Made by a program: the position numbers and the translations under genes
Notes under the pieces: model-generated
The model's database searches: none
Seen by the model: only the letters and a program-made list of their open reading frames with translations
What the model was told of the DNA's origin: nothing
Part shown: piece after piece, positions 19,853-29,689 of the stretch
How positions within the stretch are numbered: the first letter of the stretch is position 1
Layout of the letters: each line of letters starts with the position of its first letter
NCBI RefSeq assembly: GCF_910589175.1
Contig: NZ_CAJURR010000001.1
Location: 1 to 64,000 of the forward strand
From: an uncultured Lactobacillus sp.
GTDB taxonomy: Bacteria; Bacillota; Bacilli; Lactobacillales; Lactobacillaceae
Length of the DNA stretch: 64,000 nt
Reading direction: 5' to 3'

Positions 19853-20641
19853 ATGACATTAACGCCAATGGATATCCATAATAAGGAGTTTAGTACAAAA
19901 CTTCGTGGATATGATTCCAAGCAGGTAGATGGTTTTTTAGATCGAATTGTTGATGCATATGGGGATGCACTCGATCAAATTGTTGATTTAAAAAATGAAA
20001 ATGTTGAACTAAAGAAAAAAGTAGATAAATTTGAAAAGGTTAAAGATTCAATTAATGAGTCTTTAATTTCAGCACAAGAAAATGCTGAGGAAATTAAAAA
20101 GAGAACCAATAAAGAAGCTCAAGAAATTATCCAAAAAGCTAATCAAGATGCTGATGAGATAGTTAAGAAAGCTCAAGATGAGGGCGAGAAAAAAAGAGCT
20201 GAACTTCAAAAGCAATATGATACTTTAAATCATGATTATGATTTGCTTAAGGCAAAGGTAGAAGATTTTAGAGAAGCAATTCAGGGAATGTTAAAAGATC
20301 AGATAAAAGAATTAAGCGACTCTGATTGGCAATATTACCTAGACAAATATTATGGACGTTCACGCTTATACCCAGCCGATGGTTCGCAGCCTCTTGAAGA
20401 TGAGCCAATTCCAGATGGACCTATGGATAATGAAGTACCAGCGGAAGAAACTACTTCTTCTATTTCAGAGGTTGACAATAATACCGTAAATGAAGTAAAC
20501 TCTGTTCAAGAAAAGGAAGATAGTACTGAACTCTTAGCTGGAGAAAACTCCGTTAAAGAAAGTATGCATGCTACAGAAGAGAGTTCTGAGCGTCGCGATG
20601 GTCCAGTGATTATTTTCCCGGATGATGTAAAAGATAATTAA
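19853..20641 (+). CDS. divIVA: cell division initiation protein DivIVA
   Basis: A pole- and septum-localising coiled-coil protein of 262 aa. The N-terminal DivIVA domain (LTPMDIHNKEFSTKLRGYD, then VDGFLDRI) binds curved membrane; a long coiled coil spans about 38-150. The C-terminal third is acidic, low-complexity and Pro/Ser/Glu-rich, which is longer than in B. subtilis. Last gene of the dcw run. RBS AAAGGTG. Confidence 0.95.
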   Translation: MTLTPMDIHNKEFSTKLRGYDSKQVDGFLDRIVDAYGDALDQIVDLKNENVELKKKVDKFEKVKDSINESLISAQENAEEIKKRTNKEAQEIIQKANQDADEIVKKAQDEGEKKRAELQKQYDTLNHDYDLLKAKVEDFREAIQGMLKDQIKELSDSDWQYYLDKYYGRSRLYPADGSQPLEDEPIPDGPMDNEVPAEETTSSISEVDNNTVNEVNSVQEKEDSTELLAGENSVKESMHATEESSERRDGPVIIFPDDVKDN

Positions 20642-20654
20642 AATTTAAGTCGAC

Positions 20655-20850
20655 AGTAACAACAAGTAGATACTTTAGCGAGTTAGTGATGGTGAAAGAC
20701 TAACAACTTTCGAAAGTTAATCAGCTGCCAATTGACTTAAACGTTTTCTGTACGATACACGGAGAATAAGTGGGATAGGGTAAGTGTACCCTATTCAATT
20801 TAGGTGGTACCACGAGAAGCTTCGTCCTATTTGGGATGAAGCTTTTTTGA
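20655..20850 (+). promoter_or_regulatory. T-box riboswitch controlling ileS
   Basis: The leader has the AG-bulge-like GTAGATACTTTA, the GATGGTG stem I element, a stem III hairpin (GATAGGGT...ACCCTATTC, about 20774-20796), the T-box TAGGTGGTACCACG (20801-20814) and a terminator (AAGCTTCGTCC/GGATGAAGCTT plus TTTTTT, 20818-20847). A likely specifier is ATC at 20720-20722, an Ile codon matching the gene controlled. Uncharged tRNA-Ile is expected to favour read-through. Confidence 0.93.
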
Positions 20851-20867
20851 TTAAGAAAGGATTTTCT

Positions 20868-23654
20868 ATGAGAGTCAAAGATACATTGAATTTAGGTAAA
20901 ACTAAGTTTAAAATGCGCGGTAATCTTCCAGTTCGTGAAGCTGAATGGCAAAAAGAATGGGAAGAAAATAAATTATATGAACAAAGATTAAAACTTAATG
21001 AAGGCAAACCCCGTTTTGACCTTCATGATGGTCCTCCATTTGCTAATGGTAACATTCACATGGGACACTCATTAAATAAGATCTCTAAAGATATTATCGT
21101 TCGCTTTAAAAATATGAATGGTTACTATGCTCCGTATGTTCCTGGATGGGATACTCACGGACTTCCAGTTGAACAACAATTAGCCAAAAAGGGTGTTGAC
21201 CGTAAAACATTAGATCGGGCTAAGTATAGAGAACTTTGTCGCCAATTTGCGGAAGAACAAGTTCAAAAACAAATGGCTGACTTCAAACGCTTAGGAGTAA
21301 TGGCTGATTGGGATCATCCTTACATTACTTTACAACCAAAATTTGAAGCTGAAGAAATTAGAGTCTTCGGTGAAATGTTTAAAAAAGGTTATATCTATAA
21401 AGGTAAAAAACCTGTTTACTGGTCTTGGTCAAGTGAATCCACTTTAGCTGAAGCAGAAGTTGAATATCATGACATTAAATCACCAAGAATCTATGTTGCT
21501 TTCCCAATTAAAGATGGAAAGGGTATTCTAGATTCAGATACATCACTAGTAATCTGGACTACTACTCCTTGGACTATTCCAAGTAATGTCGGAATTACTG
21601 TAAATCCTAAATTTGATTACTCAGTAGTTGAAGTTAACGGTAAAAAGTACGTTATTGGAGCAGATCGATTAGCAGCAGTGGCAGGAGATTTAGGTTGGAA
21701 AGACTACAAAGTTCTTAAGACCTTAAAAGGTACTGACTTTGATAGAATGACTTACCAACATCCACTATACGATGTAACTGGTTTGGTAATGAATGATACT
21801 TATGTTACTGATGATGATGGTACAGGCTTGGTTCACAATGCCACTGGTTTTGGTGAAGATGACTACAATGTTGGTCGTCGTTATGGTTTACCAGTATTTA
21901 GTCCTATGGATGCACAAGGTAGATTTACTAAAGAAGTACCTGATCCAGACTTAGTGGGAATGTTTTATGATGATGCTAATAAAGTGGTTGCTGATAAGCT
22001 TGAAAAAGCTGGAGCACTGTTAAAGCTTAGCTTCTTTACTCACTCATATCCACATGACTGGCGTACTAAGAAACCTGTTATTTATCGTGCAACTACTCAA
22101 TGGTTTGCTTCAATTGACAAATTTAGAGATCAAATTTTAGCAGAAATTGAAAAAGCTAATTTCATCCCTGCATGGGGTAAGACTCGTCTATACAATATGA
22201 TTAAAGATCGTGGTGACTGGGTAATTTCTCGTCAACGTGCCTGGGGTGTACCACTTCCAATTTTCTATGCAGAAGATGACACTCCAATTGTTACTCCAGA
22301 AACTATTGAACATGTTGCTCAAATCTTTGAAAAAGAAGGCTCTAATGCTTGGTACACTCATACCGCTGAAGAATTACTTCCAGAAGGATTTAAGTCAGAA
22401 CATTCACCAAATGGTAAATTTAGAAAAGAAACTGATATCTTAGATGTTTGGTTTGATTCTGGTTCTTCTTGGGCTGGTGTAATGCAAGAGCGTGATGGTT
22501 TAGATTTCCCAGCAGATTTATATCTTGAAGGTAGTGACCAATACCGTGGTTGGTTTAACTCAAGTTTAATTACTTCAGTTGCTGTAACTGGTAAAGTTCC
22601 ATATAAGCAAGTTTTATCTCAAGGTTTTGTTTTAGATGATAAAGGACATAAGATGTCTAAATCATTAGGTAATGTAATTTCACCTAATGATGTAATCAAG
22701 CAAATGGGTGCAGAAATTATTCGTTTATGGGTTGCTGGAGCAGATACTACTTCTGATGTAGCAGTTTCTCAAGATATTTTGCGTCAATCTGCTGAAAGCT
22801 ACCGTAAGATTAGAAATACTATGCGTTTCATGCTTGCTAACACTTCTGACTTTGATCCTAAAGAAGATGCAATTGCTTATCCAGATATGTCCGGTGTAGA
22901 TCAATATATGGAAATCAAGTTAAATCGCTTGATCGAAGAGGCAATTGAAGCATACAATAAGTTTGACTTTAATAGTGTTTATAAGAAAGTATTTAGCTTC
23001 ATTTCTAATGACTTATCTGCTTTTTACTTAGACTTTGCTAAGGACATTCTTTACATTGATGCTGAAGATAGTGAAACTCGTCGTTCAATACAAACTGTAA
23101 TTTACGATGTTTTAGTTAAGCTAACTAAATTGATGACACCAATCCTTCCACATACTATGGAAGAAGTTTGGGGTTACCTCAAGGAACCAGAAGATTACGT
23201 TCAACTTGCTAATATGCCAGAAGTAGATCATTTTGCTAATGAGGATGAAATTTTAGCAGATTGGAACGCCTTTATGAAGGTTCGCTCAGATGTTTTGAAA
23301 GCACTTGAAGAAGCACGTAATGCTAAGGTAATTGGAAAGTCATTTGAAGCACACGTTACTCTTTATCCAACTGAAGAAACGAAGGCACTTCTTGATAAAT
23401 TAAATGCTAATATCAGACAAATCTTGATTGTTTCTGATTTAACTATTAGTGATGAAGAAGCACCTGAAAATGCTGAAAAATTACCGACTGCTTCAATCGT
23501 AGCGGAACATGCTGCTGGTGAAGTTTGTCCAAGATGTCGTCGTACTACAACTGATGTTGGTAGTGACCCACGTTTCCCAGAATTATGTGCCCGCTGTGCA
23601 GCTATTGTGGCTGAAAACTTTCCTGAAGCAGAAAAAGAAGGTTTAGAAAAATAA
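20868..23654 (+). CDS. ileS: isoleucyl-tRNA synthetase
   Basis: Charges tRNA-Ile and edits valine. 928 aa from ATG 20868 ([19 protein letters not shown] 7 bases upstream); the frame is open further up only through the T-box leader. Signature [11 protein letters not shown], the editing domain with [14 protein letters not shown] in [10 protein letters not shown], and a C-terminal zinc-binding CPRCRR...CARC motif. Overlaps the next gene by 1 base. Confidence 0.98.
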   Translation: MRVKDTLNLGKTKFKMRGNLPVREAEWQKEWEENKLYEQRLKLNEGKPRFDLHDGPPFANGNIHMGHSLNKISKDIIVRFKNMNGYYAPYVPGWDTHGLPVEQQLAKKGVDRKTLDRAKYRELCRQFAEEQVQKQMADFKRLGVMADWDHPYITLQPKFEAEEIRVFGEMFKKGYIYKGKKPVYWSWSSESTLAEAEVEYHDIKSPRIYVAFPIKDGKGILDSDTSLVIWTTTPWTIPSNVGITVNPKFDYSVVEVNGKKYVIGADRLAAVAGDLGWKDYKVLKTLKGTDFDRMTYQHPLYDVTGLVMNDTYVTDDDGTGLVHNATGFGEDDYNVGRRYGLPVFSPMDAQGRFTKEVPDPDLVGMFYDDANKVVADKLEKAGALLKLSFFTHSYPHDWRTKKPVIYRATTQWFASIDKFRDQILAEIEKANFIPAWGKTRLYNMIKDRGDWVISRQRAWGVPLPIFYAEDDTPIVTPETIEHVAQIFEKEGSNAWYTHTAEELLPEGFKSEHSPNGKFRKETDILDVWFDSGSSWAGVMQERDGLDFPADLYLEGSDQYRGWFNSSLITSVAVTGKVPYKQVLSQGFVLDDKGHKMSKSLGNVISPNDVIKQMGAEIIRLWVAGADTTSDVAVSQDILRQSAESYRKIRNTMRFMLANTSDFDPKEDAIAYPDMSGVDQYMEIKLNRLIEEAIEAYNKFDFNSVYKKVFSFISNDLSAFYLDFAKDILYIDAEDSETRRSIQTVIYDVLVKLTKLMTPILPHTMEEVWGYLKEPEDYVQLANMPEVDHFANEDEILADWNAFMKVRSDVLKALEEARNAKVIGKSFEAHVTLYPTEETKALLDKLNANIRQILIVSDLTISDEEAPENAEKLPTASIVAEHAAGEVCPRCRRTTTDVGSDPRFPELCARCAAIVAENFPEAEKEGLEK

Positions 23655-23875
23655 TGCGTAAAGGTACTGTTAAACAATTTGATCCAAACTCTGCGTATGG
23701 ATTTATTGAGGATGATTTAACTCATTCATCTTACTTTGTTTTTTATAAATCAATTAAAGAAGAAGGTTATAAAAAACTGACTGTAGGTCAAAGAGTTCGT
23801 TATCAATTAGCGCAAGGAAAAAAGGGTCTACAATGTATCAACGTTTATGTTGATATGACTAAAAGGAGAAATTAA
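23654..23875 (+). CDS. small divergent cold-shock-domain protein
   Basis: 73 residues that fit the five-strand OB fold of cold-shock proteins along their whole length: GTVKQFDP, YGFIEDD, FVFYKSI, GYKKLTVGQRVRY and QCINVYV. Compared with classical CspA the KGYGFI and VFVHFS RNA-binding motifs read AYGFIE and YFVFYK, so two aromatic positions survive while the central His is lost. It is probably RNA-binding but not a canonical Csp. Translationally coupled to ileS (ATAATG overlap) and directly before nudF. Confidence 0.7.
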   Translation: MRKGTVKQFDPNSAYGFIEDDLTHSSYFVFYKSIKEEGYKKLTVGQRVRYQLAQGKKGLQCINVYVDMTKRRN

Positions 23876-24439
23876 GTGAATCTGAGAGAAACTGAAATCT
23901 CAAATAAACCTATTTTCGAAGGTAAACTTATTGATTTAAATGTTGAAACTATTAGTTTACCTAATGGAAAAACAGCTACTCGTGAGATAGTTAAACATCC
24001 CGATGCTAGTGCTGCAATTGCCATCAATGATGAGAAAAAAATGCTTCTTGTAAAGCAATGGCGTGAGCCCATTAAACAATTAACTTTGGAGATTCCTGCA
24101 GGTTTAATTGATGAGACAGACGCTTCACCGCTTGATGCAATGAAAAGAGAACTGAATGAAGAGGGTGGCTACAAGGCTGAGTATTGGGAAAAGGTAAGTG
24201 AATTTTATACATCTGTTGGTTTTTGTGATGAAAAAATTCATTTATTCTATTGTGATACTTTGTCAAAAATTGAAAATAAACGTCCTCTTGATGAAGATGA
24301 ATTTTTAACTCAAGAATGGTACAGTCTGCCAGAATTAAAACAGTTAATTGCGTCTGGAGAAATTATGGATGCAAAGACTGTAATGGCAATTACATTTTGG
24401 GAAAATATGATTTTAACAGGAAATCAAAGTAATGACTGA
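23876..24439 (+). CDS. nudF: ADP-ribose pyrophosphatase-like NUDIX hydrolase
   Basis: 187 aa. The NUDIX box is GLIDETDASPLDAMKRELNEEGG (shown here as its ends: G...REL.EE.G at about 80-102), preceded by the WREPIKQLTLEIPAG context typical of ADP-ribose diphosphatases. It would cleave ADP-ribose to AMP and ribose 5-phosphate. GTG start with AAGGAG upstream. Overlaps the following gene by 8 bases. Confidence 0.88.
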   Translation: MNLRETEISNKPIFEGKLIDLNVETISLPNGKTATREIVKHPDASAAIAINDEKKMLLVKQWREPIKQLTLEIPAGLIDETDASPLDAMKRELNEEGGYKAEYWEKVSEFYTSVGFCDEKIHLFYCDTLSKIENKRPLDEDEFLTQEWYSLPELKQLIASGEIMDAKTVMAITFWENMILTGNQSND

Positions 24440-24722
24440 AAAACGAGCAGATTATCGTAAAAAACAACAAAAAGAAAAAGTAAGCAAAATTTTCGATAAT
24501 TTTAAACGATTGAGGAAAGATAAGCATCAACCTGATGTAAGTGATCAAAAAGTTGAGGTTCAAGATTCTTCAAAATTTGAATCAAGAGAGGATCTCGCAA
24601 ATCGTGCTTTAAAAGAAAAGCGTGAAAATAAAGTTGATCGTTTAAAAAAGCATCTGAACTATGCCATTTTAATTGTTGTTGTTTTATTAGTTATAGTTTT
24701 GTTCGCTTTGTTTAAACTTTAG
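24432..24722 (+). CDS. hypothetical tail-anchored membrane protein
   Basis: I do not recognise a family. 96 residues: a highly charged, mostly helical N-terminal 70 residues rich in Lys, Asp and Glu, then one C-terminal membrane helix (about 75-94) ending FKL. The topology suggests a cytoplasmic charged domain anchored by its tail. It overlaps nudF by 8 bases and mtnN follows 15 bases later, so it is part of that operon. Confidence 0.75.
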   Translation: MTEKRADYRKKQQKEKVSKIFDNFKRLRKDKHQPDVSDQKVEVQDSSKFESREDLANRALKEKRENKVDRLKKHLNYAILIVVVLLVIVLFALFKL

Positions 24723-24737
24723 ATTTAGAGGTAAAAA

Positions 24738-25439
24738 ATGAAAATCGCAATTATTGTCCCAATGGAAGAAGAAGCAGAATTCTATAAAAAGCATTTTAAG
24801 TCTGAAAATAAAGAAGTCTTTGGCACAACTGAGTTTGATCATTTTTCAGTAAATGGAAATGACATTTACTTGGGATTAAGTGGAATCGGTAAAGTTAATG
24901 CAGCTATGAATTTGACTAGCCTGTTAACTAGGGAAGATATTGACTTAATTTTTATGACTGGTTCTGCTGGATCATTGCAAGAAGATGTAAAGAGAAAAGA
25001 TCTAATTTTGCCTAATAAGTTTATGTACTATGATGCTCATAATACTAGTGCAGGTAACTACGTGGAAGGACAAATTCCCCAAGAGCCTGCAGGCTATACT
25101 CTAGATAATGCCTTCCGTGCAAAATTTGCGGCGTATTTGAAGGAACACAATATTCCTTTTAAAGAGGGATTGATTGTAACTGGAGATAGTTTTATTGCTT
25201 CTGAAACACAAAAAGATGAGATTAAAAAGAATTTCTCTGACGCATTGGGAGTAGAGATGGAAGGAGCTGCTTTTGCACAAGTAGCTAGACATTTTAATAC
25301 TCCATTGGTTGCAATTCGTGCTATTTCAGATAATGGGGATGCTAATGCTGACAATGACTTTGATAAATTCGTCAAGGAAGTTGGAGCAAAAGCTGCAAGT
25401 ATAATTGCATCCTATCTTGAAGAAACAGTTTTAGATTAA
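24738..25439 (+). CDS. mtnN: 5'-methylthioadenosine/S-adenosylhomocysteine nucleosidase
   Basis: Cleaves adenine from methylthioadenosine and S-adenosylhomocysteine, recycling SAM by-products and feeding LuxS if present. 233 aa. N-terminal IAIIVPMEEEAEFY (catalytic Glu), LSGIGKVNAA, TGSAGSL, ALGVEMEGAAFAQVA and RAISDNGD are all family signatures. RBS AGAGGT. A strong terminator follows. Confidence 0.95.
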   Translation: MKIAIIVPMEEEAEFYKKHFKSENKEVFGTTEFDHFSVNGNDIYLGLSGIGKVNAAMNLTSLLTREDIDLIFMTGSAGSLQEDVKRKDLILPNKFMYYDAHNTSAGNYVEGQIPQEPAGYTLDNAFRAKFAAYLKEHNIPFKEGLIVTGDSFIASETQKDEIKKNFSDALGVEMEGAAFAQVARHFNTPLVAIRAISDNGDANADNDFDKFVKEVGAKAASIIASYLEETVLD

Positions 25440-25446
25440 ACTATTG

Positions 25447-25480
25447 ATAGACTAAGTTCATCGTAACTTGGTCTATTTTT
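25447..25480 (+). terminator. terminator after mtnN
   Basis: ATAGACTAAGTT pairs with AACTTGGTCTAT (12 bp, one wobble) around CATCGT, followed by TTTTT. Confidence 0.9.
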
Positions 25481-25540
25481 ATGTTAAAATAAAAGAGCCA
25501 CTTCCAAAATGTAAGGAAAGTAAAGAGGTTATAAGATAAT

Positions 25541-26695
25541 ATGACTAGGAAAAATGTATACTTAGATAACGCGGCAACTACGCCAATGGATCCAAAAGTT
25601 ATTGAAAAAATTAGTAGTGAAATGGCTGATGATTTTGGCAACGCTTCTAGTCAACACGCATTTGGTCGTAAGGCACGTCATGTAGTTGAAACAGCTCGTC
25701 ATCAACTAGCAGAAACAATTAATGCCCAAGATAAAGAAATAATTTTTACTAGTGGTGGCTCTGAAAGCAATAATACTGCTATTTTTGGTACGGTACGTGC
25801 TAGAAGAGATATTGGTAAAAAAATTATTACTACTAAAATTGAACATCCTTCCGTCTTAAATCCTATGAAACGCTTAGCTCAAGAAGGATACGAAATTGTA
25901 TATCTTGATGTCGATGAAACTGGCCATATTAATTTAGACGACTTGAAGAGAGAATTGACGCCAGATACAATCTTAGTTTCTATTATGGCAGTTAATAATG
26001 AAGTTGGATCAATTATGCCGTTAAAAGAAATTGGTGAATTAGTAAAAGATTCTAATGCGTATTTTCATGTAGACGACGTACAAGGCTTTGGAAATATTGA
26101 AATTGATGTTAGAGAAATGAACATCGACTTATTGTCAACTTCTGCTCACAAAGTTAATGGACCAAAGTTTTTAGGTTTTCTTTATGAAAAAGATGGTCTA
26201 AAAGTAAGTAATCTACTTTTAGGAGGCGAACAGGAAACTAAACGCCGTCCGGGGACGGAAAATGTACCAGGTATCGCTGGCTTCGGTATAGCTGCTCAAG
26301 AACTAAATGAAATGGACAAGCAGAAGCTGCAAGAGAAGTACCAAAAGTTTCAAAAAATAATTTTGGATGAACTTGATAAGAATCAAATTGCTTATGAAAT
26401 TAATGGTACTCTTGAAGGCTCAGTATCCCACCACGTTTTAAACTTATGGTTAAAGGGTGTAGGTACTTACTCTGCCCTAACTAATTTAGACTTAAGTGGA
26501 TATGCTGTTTCTGGTGGCTCTGCATGTACAGCAGGTTCTCTTACTCCTTCCCATGTCTTACAGGCAATGTATGGAGAAGATTCACCGAGAATTGCAGAAT
26601 CAATTAGAATTAGCTTTGGTAGATTTAATACTGAAGAAGAAATTCAAGAATTTGCAGCAGATTTAGTTAAGATGTGCAAGCGTCTAGCTAAGTAG
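25541..26695 (+). CDS. cysteine desulfurase (NifS/IscS-like)
   Basis: PLP enzyme that takes sulfur from cysteine. 384 aa. VYLDNAATTPMD at the N-terminus, SGGSESNNTA, the PLP lysine in SAHKVNGPKFLG (about 207), and the active Cys in SGGSACTAGS (about 327). The gene pair with mnmA nearby, and no scaffold gene alongside, suggests that it supplies sulfur for tRNA 2-thiouridine rather than being a general Fe-S assembly enzyme. Confidence 0.95.
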   Translation: MTRKNVYLDNAATTPMDPKVIEKISSEMADDFGNASSQHAFGRKARHVVETARHQLAETINAQDKEIIFTSGGSESNNTAIFGTVRARRDIGKKIITTKIEHPSVLNPMKRLAQEGYEIVYLDVDETGHINLDDLKRELTPDTILVSIMAVNNEVGSIMPLKEIGELVKDSNAYFHVDDVQGFGNIEIDVREMNIDLLSTSAHKVNGPKFLGFLYEKDGLKVSNLLLGGEQETKRRPGTENVPGIAGFGIAAQELNEMDKQKLQEKYQKFQKIILDELDKNQIAYEINGTLEGSVSHHVLNLWLKGVGTYSALTNLDLSGYAVSGGSACTAGSLTPSHVLQAMYGEDSPRIAESIRISFGRFNTEEEIQEFAADLVKMCKRLAK

Positions 26696-26751
26696 TAAAA
26701 TTATTTTTTGTAGAAATTGTCTTAAGGTATAATAATAGTAAAATCATATAC

Positions 26752-26779
26752 TTGACACTTACAAAAAATAAGATAATAA
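26752..26779 (+). promoter_or_regulatory. promoter of the DUF1831-like/mnmA unit
   Basis: A consensus -35 TTGACA (26752-26757) is followed after 16 bases by TAATAA (26774-26779), 18 bases before the ATG. A second possible -10 TATAAT lies upstream at 26729. Confidence 0.6.
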
Positions 26780-26797
26780 TATTGAGAGTGATATTTT

Positions 26798-28278
<1,481 letters not shown>

Positions 28279-28284
28279 TTTAAG

Positions 28285-28314
28285 AGAAGTCTCTTTTGGA
28301 GACTTCTTTTTTAT
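28285..28314 (+). terminator. terminator after mnmA
   Basis: AGAAGTCTC and GAGACTTCT form a perfect 9-bp stem around TTTTG, followed by TTTTTTA. Confidence 0.92.
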
Positions 28315-28382
28315 TTTTATAAACTGTTATTTTCTCTTCTTAAAACTTATAATAGTAATAAAAGTGGAGGGATAAGCAAACT

Positions 28383-29042
28383 ATGCAATTATATTTTGTA
28401 AGACATGGAAAAACAAAATGGAACTTAGAAGGACGCTATCAAGGCGGTAGTGGTAATTCACCTCTTTTACCTGAAAGTTACGAAGATATCAAAAAATTGG
28501 CCGAATACTTAAAAGGAACAAAATTTAGAGCCTTTTATTCTAGTCCTTTACAACGCGCATTAACAACCGCGGTGATGCTGAGAAATGATATGGGAATTAC
28601 TGTCCCAGTCATTGTTGACGACCGTTTAAAGGAGTTTAATCTAGGAGATCTGGAGGGAATGAAGTTTGTTGATGCTGAGAGTAAATATCCAGATCAAATA
28701 AAAGCATTTCGTTATTTCCCTGATCGTTATGATCCATCAACTTTCCATGGTGAAAATTTTGATCATATGATAGAACGTGGGAAGAAATTGATTGCTGATA
28801 TTGTAAAAAGATATCCTAATAAAGATGATAAGGTATTATTAGTAAGTCATGGAGCTGCTTTGTGTGCCTTAATTAGAACGCTAGAGGGGTATGATATTGC
28901 AGATATTAGAAAGCGTGGCGGCTTGAATAATACAAGTCTTACCATTCTGGATACGGAAGATCATGGAAAGACTTTTGATGAAGTAGCGTGGAATGAAACA
29001 AGCTACTTAGATCGGAAAATTACTAGTAGGGATACAATTTAA
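28383..29042 (+). CDS. histidine phosphatase family protein (phosphoglycerate mutase-like)
   Basis: 219 aa. The catalytic RHG triad is near the N-terminus (YFVRHGKTKWN, His8), with SSPLQRALTTA, the Glu in EFNLGDLEGM and the second histidine in LLVSHGAAL. This is the phosphatase branch rather than a glycolytic mutase; substrate unknown. A -10 TATAAT lies at 28348. A TPR gene follows within 2 bases. Confidence 0.88.
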   Translation: MQLYFVRHGKTKWNLEGRYQGGSGNSPLLPESYEDIKKLAEYLKGTKFRAFYSSPLQRALTTAVMLRNDMGITVPVIVDDRLKEFNLGDLEGMKFVDAESKYPDQIKAFRYFPDRYDPSTFHGENFDHMIERGKKLIADIVKRYPNKDDKVLLVSHGAALCALIRTLEGYDIADIRKRGGLNNTSLTILDTEDHGKTFDEVAWNETSYLDRKITSRDTI

Positions 29043-29044
29043 AA

Positions 29045-29689
29045 ATGGATAAAAAAATAGCCAACTTATATGATGCTGGCAACGTAGATAAAGCTATACA
29101 TTTACTAATTGAAAAAATAAATAAGCATCCCCACGATATTGAGAATTATTTGCAGCTTTCAACTTATTTAATTGAACAAAATGCTGCTGATCAGGCTTTA
29201 GAATTATTAGAAAAAGCTCGTGGTCTTGTTAAGCATCCGGAAGATCTAACTTATAACATTGCTGTCTGCTACTACATGCAAGGAGATTTTGCTAAGTCAC
29301 TTGCGTTACTTAATTCTATTGCTGACGATGAAGAAACAATGTATCAAAAGGCTTTAATCTTTATGAAATTAGGTCAGTATCAAAAGGCCTTAGCCTACGC
29401 CTTAACGTTAAAGAATCAGGATGAGCGAACTTTAGAATTAATTGGTGATATTTGGCTTAGTTTGGGCGACTTAAAATCTGCAAATCAAACTTATAATAAA
29501 ATTTCAGAAGATCAAAGAAATGCAAAGGTTAATTTTTTATTGGGATTAACTTTATTTGATACTGATCCTGATGAAGCAGAAAAATATTTTAAATTATCAA
29601 AAAATCAAGATCCAAAATATTTTGCTCAAGCACAAAAGCAATATAATGCGGTAGCAAAATTGATTAGAGGTAAAAATGGCAGAAACTAG
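29045..29689 (+). CDS. tetratricopeptide-repeat protein
   Basis: 214 residues made almost wholly of paired helices in TPR pattern (repeats near 12-45, 46-79, 80-112, 118-150, 152-186; e.g. AVCYYMQGDFAKSLALL). No signal or membrane helix, so it is a cytoplasmic protein-interaction scaffold. It overlaps recD2 by 14 bases, an arrangement seen in other lactobacilli and bacilli. Partner unknown. Confidence 0.85.
   Translation: MDKKIANLYDAGNVDKAIHLLIEKINKHPHDIENYLQLSTYLIEQNAADQALELLEKARGLVKHPEDLTYNIAVCYYMQGDFAKSLALLNSIADDEETMYQKALIFMKLGQYQKALAYALTLKNQDERTLELIGDIWLSLGDLKSANQTYNKISEDQRNAKVNFLLGLTLFDTDPDEAEKYFKLSKNQDPKYFAQAQKQYNAVAKLIRGKNGRN

Noticed and set aside
20784..20867. N-terminal extension of ileS by 28 residues from ATG 20784
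   Set aside because: This region is the T-box antiterminator/terminator. ATG 20868 has a ribosome site and gives the normal IleRS N-terminus.
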